Shown here piece after piece: positions 1 through 5,229 of a stretch of 7,788 nucleotides of DNA; position 1 is the first letter of the stretch; the number at the start of each line of letters is the position of its first letter. The DNA comes from an uncultured Dyadobacter sp. (GTDB lineage: Bacteria; Bacteroidota; Bacteroidia; Cytophagales; Spirosomataceae): positions 1 through 7,788 of the forward strand of contig CAMLNK010000155.1 of NCBI GenBank assembly GCA_946481035.1, read 5' to 3'. Position numbers and translations under genes: made by a program. The notes under the pieces were generated by a model. The model saw nothing but the letters and a program-made list of their open reading frames with translations, had not been told where the DNA came from and made no database searches.

Positions 1-57
1 AACCTTCCCCACCTCGGTACTTATTAGGACGCTTAACATAACCAAGCTCCTAATCCC

Positions 58-1353
58 ATGAGAATAAAACTCTTAACAGCATTATTTCTGATCGCCCCCA
101 CATGCGCATTCGCGCAGCAGCAAGCGGCTAACCGCCCGACGGTCGTGGCGGGATTTCCAGTGAATTATAATGATGATTCGGTAGGCACTTACACCTTGCC
201 CGAGCTTTTGAAAACTGTCGACGGCAAGCCGGTGACCACAGCCAAACAATGGACCGAACAACGGCGACCGGAGTTGCTACGGCTTGCGGAGGAAAACCAG
301 TTTGGCAAAATGCCACCCAAGCCAAAAGATTTGGCATTCCACGTGTTCGATAAAGGCACTCCGGCATTCAATGGAAAGGCGATTCGCAAGCAGGTGACGG
401 TGTACTTCGCCAAAGACACGTCGGATCATAAGATGAGCCTGCTGATTTACCTTCCCGCGAAGGCTGCCAAACCGGCGCCACTGCTGATGAACATTTCCTT
501 CGCGGCTTACAACCAGATTATCGAAGACAATGGCTTGCGCGTGGGCGAGATATGGAATAAGGAGGGTAAAAAGGTAAAGGCCGATAAGCCGACGCCATTC
601 GGAAAACTGAATGTGGAGCAGTTTATCGATGCCGGTATCGGCTTCGCGACGGTCTATTATGGCGATATCGAACCCGATTTCAAGGATGGCCTGCCTTATG
701 GTATCCGTAAAATTTACCTAAAACCCGGCCAATCGGAGCCGGCGCCCGATGAATGGGGCGCAATTGCCGCCTGGGGCTGGGGCCTCAGCCGCGCAATGGA
801 CTATTTTGAAACGGACAAGCAGATCGATAGCAAGCGTGTAGCATTGCAAGGCGCCTCGCGGCTTGGCAAAACGGTGCTCTGGGCGGGCATCCACGACCAG
901 CGGTTCAAAATGGTGATTGCGAGTATTTCCGGGGAAGGTGGTGCTGCGCTGGCGCGGCGTAACTATGGTGAGACGATCCGGCATATTTCCGACCCGTCGC
1001 GGTATTTGTACCAGTTTGCACCCAACTACCACGGCTGGGCCGATAAGGTGAATGCTATGCCGATCGATGCGCATATGCTGGTGGCACTCATGGCCCCTCG
1101 GCCGCTCCTGCTGCAAACCGGAAGTACGGATTACTGGTCGGATCCGAAGGGCGAGTTCCTGTCGGCAGTTGCGGCAGCGCCTGTTTACCGGCTTTTTGGC
1201 GAGACGGGGCCTTCGGCTTCGGCCGCGATGCCTACGGCTGGGGATACATCGTTACTCATGAACAATCTCGGGTATTATATGCATGAGGGCGGACATACGG
1301 TGCTGCCGGAGGATTGGAAGTTGTTTGTGAGTTATATGCAGAAGTATTTGTAG
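58..1353 (+). CDS. Secreted carbohydrate esterase family 15 (glucuronoyl esterase-like) protein
   Basis: Predicted 431-residue exported alpha/beta-hydrolase. Family members cleave the ester between 4-O-methyl-glucuronic acid of xylan and lignin alcohols. Residues 1-20 form a signal peptide (charged MRIK, hydrophobic core, AFA-Q cleavage site), so it should act in the periplasm or outside the cell. The nucleophile motif GASRLGK (265-271, Ser267) matches the bacterial CE15 pattern GxSRxGK and is followed by WAGIHDQRF. Glu293 in SGEGGAAL and an acid in TDYWSDPKGEF (Asp358 or Asp362) are candidate triad acids. His413 in HEGGHTVLPEDW is the catalytic histidine. Length is normal for bacterial CE15. 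The ATG at 58 is chosen because the signal peptide starts there; only 57 bases precede it, with no convincing gene end or ribosome site. Family assignment is strong. The exact substrate is inferred, and some CE15 members act on other uronate esters. Confidence 0.88.
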   Translation: MRIKLLTALFLIAPTCAFAQQQAANRPTVVAGFPVNYNDDSVGTYTLPELLKTVDGKPVTTAKQWTEQRRPELLRLAEENQFGKMPPKPKDLAFHVFDKGTPAFNGKAIRKQVTVYFAKDTSDHKMSLLIYLPAKAAKPAPLLMNISFAAYNQIIEDNGLRVGEIWNKEGKKVKADKPTPFGKLNVEQFIDAGIGFATVYYGDIEPDFKDGLPYGIRKIYLKPGQSEPAPDEWGAIAAWGWGLSRAMDYFETDKQIDSKRVALQGASRLGKTVLWAGIHDQRFKMVIASISGEGGAALARRNYGETIRHISDPSRYLYQFAPNYHGWADKVNAMPIDAHMLVALMAPRPLLLQTGSTDYWSDPKGEFLSAVAAAPVYRLFGETGPSASAAMPTAGDTSLLMNNLGYYMHEGGHTVLPEDWKLFVSYMQKYL

Positions 1354-1370
1354 GGAGTTTTTTGCAGGAT

Positions 1371-1457
1371 TTAATATGCCACGAAGGCACCGCAGCGGCG
1401 GACCGCGAATGTTACACGAATATGCTTCGTGTAACATTCGTGCCTTCGTGGCATTAA
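1371..1457. repeat. Composite inverted repeat (nested hairpin with one-sided insertion)
   Basis: The outer arms tgccacgaaggcac (1377-1390) and gtgccttcgtggca (1440-1453) are perfectly complementary. The inner arms cgaatgttacacgaa (1406-1420) and ttcgtgtaacattcg (1426-1440) are also perfectly complementary around a 5-base loop. The right side is continuous, but the left side carries 15 extra bases (1391-1405), which with base 1390 can fold as a CCGC-AGCG-GCGG mini-hairpin. Pairing extends outward with one bulge (ttaat-a-tgcc against ggcattaa). It starts 17 bases after the esterase stop codon, so it may end or protect that transcript. No T-run follows it on the plus strand, so it is not a canonical intrinsic terminator. 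A dispersed extragenic palindrome is an equally good reading. Confidence 0.8.
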
Positions 1458-1489
1458 AAATATCCCAAAAATCAAACACACGCACTTTA

Positions 1490-1505
1490 ATGCAAACGTT
1501 TGCAT
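1490..1505. promoter_or_regulatory. Perfect 16-bp palindrome, candidate LacI/PurR-family operator
   Basis: The sequence atgcaaacgtttgcat is identical to its own reverse complement. Its core GCAAACGTTTGC with a central CpG is the classic LacI-family operator form. It differs from the E. coli PurR consensus ACGCAAACGTTTGCGT only at positions 2 and 15. It lies 122 bases before the ino1 start and 136 bases after the esterase stop, so ino1 is the likely target. No LacI-family gene is present in the window, so the regulator is unknown. Confidence 0.6.
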
Positions 1506-1521
1506 AAATATCCACTTACAG

Positions 1522-1552
1522 TTGCATTTCCAGCAATCAATGCTTTATTTTG
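1522..1552 (+). promoter_or_regulatory. Possible Bacteroidota-type promoter of ino1
   Basis: TTG (1522-1524) is followed after 21 bases by TATTTTG (1546-1552), one T short of the TAnnTTTG -7 element used by the Bacteroidota primary sigma factor. The palindrome at 1490-1505 lies just upstream, a position that would suit either activation or repression by upstream binding. About 75 bases of very AT-rich leader follow. The region is so A+T-rich that chance matches are likely. Confidence 0.25.
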
Positions 1553-1627
1553 ACTCAAATTCAAGTATTTTATATTAATTAAAATATTTTAAAAATAAAT
1601 TTTCATCATAAACTTAGATTATTGGAA

Positions 1628-2848
1628 ATGTCAAATATTGATCAAAAGATAAAAGTGGCGATCGTAGGCGTGGGAAACTGCGCGAGCTCCCTGGTGCAGG
1701 GGGTTGAATACTACACACGCTACACAGAAAAAACCTCCGGATTAATGGCCGACAATATCGGTGGCTACCGCGCTGCGAATATCGAATTCGTGTGCGGCTT
1801 CGACGTCGATGAACGCAAGATCGGATTGACGCTGAAAGACGCCATTTTCACAAAGCCCAACTGCGCGATCGAGCTTTACACCGACATTACGAGCGAAGCG
1901 CCGGTTTACCGCTCGCCGGTGCTGGACGGCGTTTCTCCGCAAATGCTTGCCTACCCTGCGGCTAATCGCTTCGTTGTAAAGGAAGAACTGAAAGACACCG
2001 ATTTGCTTACAAGCGGCGAAAGGTATAACGAAGCATTGACCAACGCCATCCGCCAGGAAATCATCGCCCGGCTGCGAGCACACGAAGCAGAAGTGCTTAT
2101 CAATTATCTGCCGGTTGGTTCGCAGCTGGCAACAGAGTTTTACGCGGAAATCTGCCTCGAACTAGGCATTTCATTGGTGAACTGCATTCCGGTATTCATC
2201 GCATCTGATCCCGAATGGGAACAGAAGTTCGTAGACGCGGGCATCCCGATCATCGGCGACGACATGCGCAGCCAGTTCGGCGCGAGCATACTATCCCAAA
2301 TGTTGCAGGAACTGGCCTTCGAGCGCGGCCATCATGTAAAAGCACACATTCAGCGTAACGTGGGCGGCAATACCGACTTCCTGAATATGGAAGACAAAAA
2401 CCGCCTGAAATCGAAGAAAATATCGAAAGAGAATGTAATCCGTGCGCAAAACGACATCCGCGGCATTTCTACCGCCGACAGCTTCCTGCACGCGGGGCCG
2501 TCGGAGTACATTGCATTTTACGGCGATAATAAGATAGCCAATTTCCGCCTCGAACTGGAAGGCTTCATGGGCTCGCCGGTAACGCTCGACGCACAACTTT
2601 CGGTACAGGATTCGCCTAACTCGGCGGGTGTGGTGATCGACGCCGTGCGCTATGTGTACGTGGCGCGCGAGATGGGGCTCGTAGGCGCATTGCGCGGGCC
2701 TTCGGCAGCTACCCAGAAGACCCCGCCGCAGCAAATGATGTTCGCCGATGCGACTTACGAATGCCACGCACTGGCCAAACGCGAACTCACCGCATCGACC
2801 CGGAAACAGCTGAAAATGAGCCTCGAACTGGTCGATAAAATGGATTAA
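1628..2848 (+). CDS. ino1: Inositol-3-phosphate synthase (myo-inositol-1-phosphate synthase)
   Basis: Cytoplasmic NAD-dependent enzyme that isomerises glucose 6-phosphate to 1D-myo-inositol 3-phosphate, the entry step to inositol lipids and other inositol compounds. The predicted protein has 406 residues. A Rossmann NAD-binding start, VAIVGVGNCASSLVQG (10-25), is followed by the family motifs GDDMRSQFGA (210-219), NVGGNTDFLN (244-253), the lysine-rich SKKISKE (262-268) and DSPNSAGVVIDAV (328-340). The pattern matches the short actinobacterial/bacterial type rather than the longer eukaryotic one. The GDDxKS motif has Arg214 where actinobacterial and yeast enzymes have Lys. The ATG at 1628 is preferred; an in-frame TTG at 1622 would add two residues but has no better ribosome site. 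The gene stands alone on its strand and converges on the DeoR gene 41 bases downstream. No inositol-lipid synthesis partner is visible here. Family confidence is very high; its physiological role is open. Confidence 0.95.
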   Translation: MSNIDQKIKVAIVGVGNCASSLVQGVEYYTRYTEKTSGLMADNIGGYRAANIEFVCGFDVDERKIGLTLKDAIFTKPNCAIELYTDITSEAPVYRSPVLDGVSPQMLAYPAANRFVVKEELKDTDLLTSGERYNEALTNAIRQEIIARLRAHEAEVLINYLPVGSQLATEFYAEICLELGISLVNCIPVFIASDPEWEQKFVDAGIPIIGDDMRSQFGASILSQMLQELAFERGHHVKAHIQRNVGGNTDFLNMEDKNRLKSKKISKENVIRAQNDIRGISTADSFLHAGPSEYIAFYGDNKIANFRLELEGFMGSPVTLDAQLSVQDSPNSAGVVIDAVRYVYVAREMGLVGALRGPSAATQKTPPQQMMFADATYECHALAKRELTASTRKQLKMSLELVDKMD

Positions 2849-2856
2849 AGAGCAGA

Positions 2857-2898
2857 CTTACTTTCGTAAACCCTTACTTTCCTAAACCCTTACTTTCC
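2857..2898. repeat. Short tandem repeat (16-bp unit, about 2.6 copies) between convergent genes
   Basis: cttactttcgtaaacc (2857-2872) and cttactttcctaaacc (2873-2888) differ by one base. They are followed by a partial third copy, cttactttcc (2889-2898), which is the end of the DeoR gene including its stop codon. Read on the minus strand, the gene end GGAAAGTAA appears to have been duplicated outward, so each copy carries a TAA. No clear terminator hairpin is visible in this 41-base gap. Confidence 0.75.
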
Positions 2899-3657
2899 TG
2901 CGACCAGCACCTTCACACCGCGGTCTTCCAGGGATTTGACGGCCTCGTCCGAAACGCCGGCATCGGTCACGATGTACTGCACCTGGTCGAGGTCGCAAAT
3001 TTTTCCGATCCCCCGCTTGCCGAACTTCGTATGGTCGGCAAGTACCACCACAATCTGGGCAGTGCTGATCATCTTCTGGTTCAGCCCGGCTTCCGTCAAA
3101 TTACTGATCGACAACCCAAAATCGAAGTCGATCCCGTCGACGCCGATAAAGAGTACGCCGCAGGAAATATGGTCGAGAATATACTCGGCATAGGAGCCGG
3201 CTACCGACGACGAATTCTGGCGGATGAGTCCGCCTAGCTGCAACACCTCCACATTGGGCCGGTTACTGAGTTCCAGCGTCACTTTCACCGCCGGCGTAAT
3301 CACCGTGATCTGCTTCGTTGGGTGCAGGCAGCGCGCCAGCTCAAATACCGTCGTTCCCGAGCCGATCATGATCGAATCCGTTTGCCGGATCAGTGTCAAT
3401 GCCTCACGCGCAATGCTTTGCTTCTCGTCGGACTTGATGAATTCCTTCTCATTAATCGGCCGCTCCACCGCATAAGGATTATTGAGCGAACCGCCGCCAT
3501 GCGTCCTGAACAGTAAGTTTTTGTCTTCGAGGAGTTTAAGATCCTTCCGGATCGTCACGCCGGAAACCTGCATTTGCTCCGAAAGCTGCACGATACTCAC
3601 CGTACCCGCCCTTTTCAGCTCCTGCAAAATGAATTGATGCCTTTCCGTAATAGTCAT
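2890..3657 (-). CDS. DeoR/GlpR-family transcriptional regulator
   Basis: A 255-residue DNA-binding regulator of normal length for the DeoR family, whose members usually repress sugar or polyol genes and respond to a phosphorylated sugar. The N-terminal winged helix-turn-helix spans about 1-57 (TERHQFILQELKRAG, then VQLSEQMQVSGVTIRKDLKLLE and the wing FRTHGGG). The C-terminal DeoRC sensor domain (about 75-235) shows the phosphosugar-loop GSGTT at 99-103, GGLIRQNSSSVAG at 142-154, FIGVDGID at 170-177 and ADHTKFGK at 207-214. The ATG at 3657 is chosen because the protein then begins MTITERHQFI, the normal DeoR start; an upstream in-frame ATG at 3720 would add 21 residues (WVFVFWKLWLYLL) unlike the family. 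It is divergent from the receptor/permease unit across a 399-base gap and convergent with ino1. Control of the divergent unit and of itself is inferred from position. The effector is unknown. Confidence 0.93.
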   Translation of the reverse strand: MTITERHQFILQELKRAGTVSIVQLSEQMQVSGVTIRKDLKLLEDKNLLFRTHGGGSLNNPYAVERPINEKEFIKSDEKQSIAREALTLIRQTDSIMIGSGTTVFELARCLHPTKQITVITPAVKVTLELSNRPNVEVLQLGGLIRQNSSSVAGSYAEYILDHISCGVLFIGVDGIDFDFGLSISNLTEAGLNQKMISTAQIVVVLADHTKFGKRGIGKICDLDQVQYIVTDAGVSDEAVKSLEDRGVKVLVAGK

Positions 3658-3675
3658 TTCGATACACTTTGAAAG

Positions 3676-3707
3676 CAAGTATAACCATAGTTTCCAAAAG
3701 ACGAAAA
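3676..3707 (-). promoter_or_regulatory. Possible promoter of the DeoR-family gene
   Basis: Read on the minus strand, TTTTC (3707-3703) is followed after 19 bases by TATACTTG (3683-3676), seven of eight positions of TAnnTTTG. Transcription would begin about 10-15 bases before the chosen ATG at 3657. This also supports that start over the upstream ATG at 3720, which would lie before this promoter. The match is imperfect. Confidence 0.28.
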
Positions 3708-3843
3708 CCCACCCGCTCACGCTACCAACTTATACCGCCAGATTTATTTTTTAAATACAAATAATACAACACAAAGGATGAAAACTGCCCGGATTACTAC
3801 CCTGGGGCGGTATTATCATATTGTTAACATTCAAAATTACAGG

Positions 3844-3873
3844 TTTCAATTACTTTAATAAACTTTAATTTTG
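3844..3873 (+). promoter_or_regulatory. Candidate promoter of the receptor/permease unit
   Basis: TAATTTTG (3866-3873) is an exact match to the Bacteroidota -7 element TAnnTTTG. It is preceded by an 18-base spacer and TTTC (3844-3847), close to the -33 TTTG. Transcription would start near 3880 and leave a leader of about 175 bases before the receptor ATG. That leader would contain the repeat and hairpin elements at 3951-3986. The region is AT-rich, so chance occurrence is possible. Confidence 0.35.
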
Positions 3874-3886
3874 TTTAAATAATTTA

Positions 3887-4003
3887 ATTTCACTTTGTTT
3901 GTATTGCTTTCTAGCTATAATATTTCATGATTTTTATGTCTATTATACCAAAAAGCATCCCGAAAAGCATCCAAGGCGCCGGATGCCGATCGGAAAGTGA
4001 AAT
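3887..4003. repeat. Separated 10-bp inverted repeat, possible paired regulator sites
   Basis: atttcacttt (3887-3896) and aaagtgaaat (3994-4003) are exact reverse complements 97 bases apart. They flank the AT hairpin and the GCATCC repeats. The CACTTTG at 3891-3897 recurs at 3665-3671 beside the DeoR-type gene start. Spaced copies of a half-site on both sides of a divergent promoter would suit a looping DeoR-family repressor, but this is inference. Confidence 0.35.
3951..3986 (+). repeat. Direct repeats aaaagcatcc and a GC-rich stem-loop upstream of the receptor gene
   Basis: aaaagcatcc occurs at 3951-3960 and again at 3963-3972, a 12-base period. The second copy continues into gcatcc-aaggcgcc-ggatgc (3967-3986), a 6-bp stem with an 8-base loop that contains the palindrome ggcgcc. 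It is the one GC-rich island in an otherwise AT-rich leader, about 70 bases before the receptor start. It could be a regulator site or a leader RNA structure. Confidence 0.5.
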
Positions 4004-4056
4004 AAATTTTAACACATCGTTATGAAAATGTAAAATTTAGATCTACTCAATCTCCC

Positions 4057-5229
4057 ATGAAATTCTTGAACACTTATCTCACAGCCTTCATGCTGCTGCT
4101 GGCGCTGCTTTCGGGAGCGCACCGCGTGCATGCACAGGCCACCGATGCCTCCATCACGGGCACGGTTAAGGACGCCACGAACAATGAACTGTTACCCGGT
4201 GCTACCATTACCATCCGCAACGACGCCACGGGCTTTGAAACCCATACTATTACCAATGCCAAGGGTGAATATGCCCTGCACCAGCTGCCGTTGGGTAAAC
4301 CCTATTCGATCAGTGCGTCGTTTGTAGGGCTGCAAACGGTAAAACAGACCGGTTATTCGCTCAATTACGGCGATAAACTGAATGTCGACATTACCCTGTC
4401 CGCTTCGGAAACCGCTTTGAAGGAAGTGGTTATCTCTGAAAAAGGCTTCACCAAAGAAGTGCAGCAGGCGGGCGCATCTACCTCTATTACAGCAGCTCAG
4501 ATAAAAAGCTTACCCAACGAAGGCCGCAATTTCACAAGGCTGAATAATCTTTCCCCGTTACAGGGCGGCGATAATTTCAGCTTCGGCGGCCAGCGTGCTA
4601 CCGGCGCGAATGTGACGATCGACGGGATGAACGCCAAGAACCAGTGGACTAACGGTACCGTCGCGGAAGGGCCTTACGCCATTTCGCTCGAAGCCATCCG
4701 CGAATACAAGGTGATTACCAATGACTATGACGTCACCCAGGGCAGGCAGTCGGGCGGGGCGATCAGCGCGGTGACCAAAAGCGGTACCAATAAGCTGGAA
4801 GGCTCAGCATTCCTTTATTTCAGGAACAATACATTATCCAGCGGCTACGACATCCGCGGCGTGAAGCGCGAGCAGGATTTCAGCAACTACCAGTCGGGTT
4901 TCAGCCTCGGCGGGCCTTTGATCAAGGATAAACTGCATTTCTTCGTCGCTTACGACCGCCAGGACGCCAGCCAGCCCCTCGTGATCGCCGATATTAAAAG
5001 CGCCGCCGACGAACAGCGCTACGGCATCCGGAAGGACACGCTCGACAAGCTGATCCGCATTGCCTCTGAACTGTACGGGCTCAAAGGCCAGCAATACGGC
5101 CAGTTCCCTCGCAAAACCACTACCAACACCGCATTCGTGCGTCTCGACTGGCAGATCAACCAAAAGCACAAGCTGACGCTCCGGAGCAACACCACACGCT
5201 ACGTTTCGCCATTCAATGAGGGGGGATAA
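4057..5229 (+). CDS. N-terminal part of the Oar-like TonB-dependent receptor
   Basis: This 390-codon frame starts with a signal peptide (residues 1-26, MKFLNTYLT, a leucine-rich core and VHA-QA cleavage site). A carboxypeptidase-regulatory-like beta-sandwich follows at about 34-117 (GTVKDATNNELLPGATITI, NAKGEYALHQLPLG, VDITLS). The plug domain lies at about 122-245, with the Oar-type signatures LPNEGRNFTRL, GGQRATGANVTIDGMN and GRQSGGAISAVTKSGTN. The first barrel strands follow (GSAFLYFRNN, GFSLGGPLIKDKLHFFVAYD). The frame ends at TAA 5227-5229 inside the barrel, so the product as written could not form a complete pore. The ATG at 4057 gives a clean signal peptide, and no strong ribosome site precedes it. 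Confidence 0.9.
   Translation: MKFLNTYLTAFMLLLALLSGAHRVHAQATDASITGTVKDATNNELLPGATITIRNDATGFETHTITNAKGEYALHQLPLGKPYSISASFVGLQTVKQTGYSLNYGDKLNVDITLSASETALKEVVISEKGFTKEVQQAGASTSITAAQIKSLPNEGRNFTRLNNLSPLQGGDNFSFGGQRATGANVTIDGMNAKNQWTNGTVAEGPYAISLEAIREYKVITNDYDVTQGRQSGGAISAVTKSGTNKLEGSAFLYFRNNTLSSGYDIRGVKREQDFSNYQSGFSLGGPLIKDKLHFFVAYDRQDASQPLVIADIKSAADEQRYGIRKDTLDKLIRIASELYGLKGQQYGQFPRKTTTNTAFVRLDWQINQKHKLTLRSNTTRYVSPFNEGG

Larger units (their letters stand above)
3658..4056. other. AT-rich divergent intergenic control region
   Basis: This 399-base region separates the DeoR-type gene from the receptor gene and holds no convincing gene. It contains candidate promoters for both directions and CACTTTG at 3665-3671 and again at 3891-3897. 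It also holds TGTTAACA at 3822-3829 and paired TATAATA (3916-3922) and TATTATA (3941-3947), which could form an AT hairpin. Near-complementary arms with one bulged G, at 3733-3741 and 3802-3812, complete the list. Long upstream regions of this kind are common for Bacteroidota receptor operons. Which element the regulator binds cannot be decided from sequence alone. Confidence 0.6.

Noticed and set aside
1..57. End of an upstream gene before the esterase
   Set aside because: Stop codons occur in all three forward frames but too few codons are visible to recognise any product.
1371..1457. Canonical rho-independent terminator after the esterase
   Set aside because: The hairpin is strong but no T-run follows on the plus strand; it is kept as a structured repeat with an uncertain termination role.
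1622..1627. TTG start for ino1 at 1622
   Set aside because: It adds only two residues and has no ribosome-site support; the ATG at 1628 gives a typical N-terminus.
2291..2767. Antisense open frame of 158 codons within ino1
   Set aside because: It overlaps highly conserved ino1 motifs and shows no domain or start signal of its own.
3658..3720. N-terminal extension of the DeoR-family gene to the ATG at 3720
   Set aside because: The 21 extra residues are unlike the family, the normal DeoR start MTITERHQFI follows at 3657, and a possible promoter lies between the two ATGs.
3778..3858. Small open frame of 26 codons (MKTARITTLG...) in the divergent region
   Set aside because: The AAAGG before the ATG is too close for a ribosome site, there is no recognisable product, and the frame overlaps possible promoter elements; chance is the simplest reading.
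5216..5229. Programmed ribosomal frameshift or start-stop coupling to make two functional proteins
   Set aside because: The required shift is +1 rather than -1, no stimulatory structure or slippery heptamer is evident, and a barrel fragment without signal peptide or plug would not be functional.
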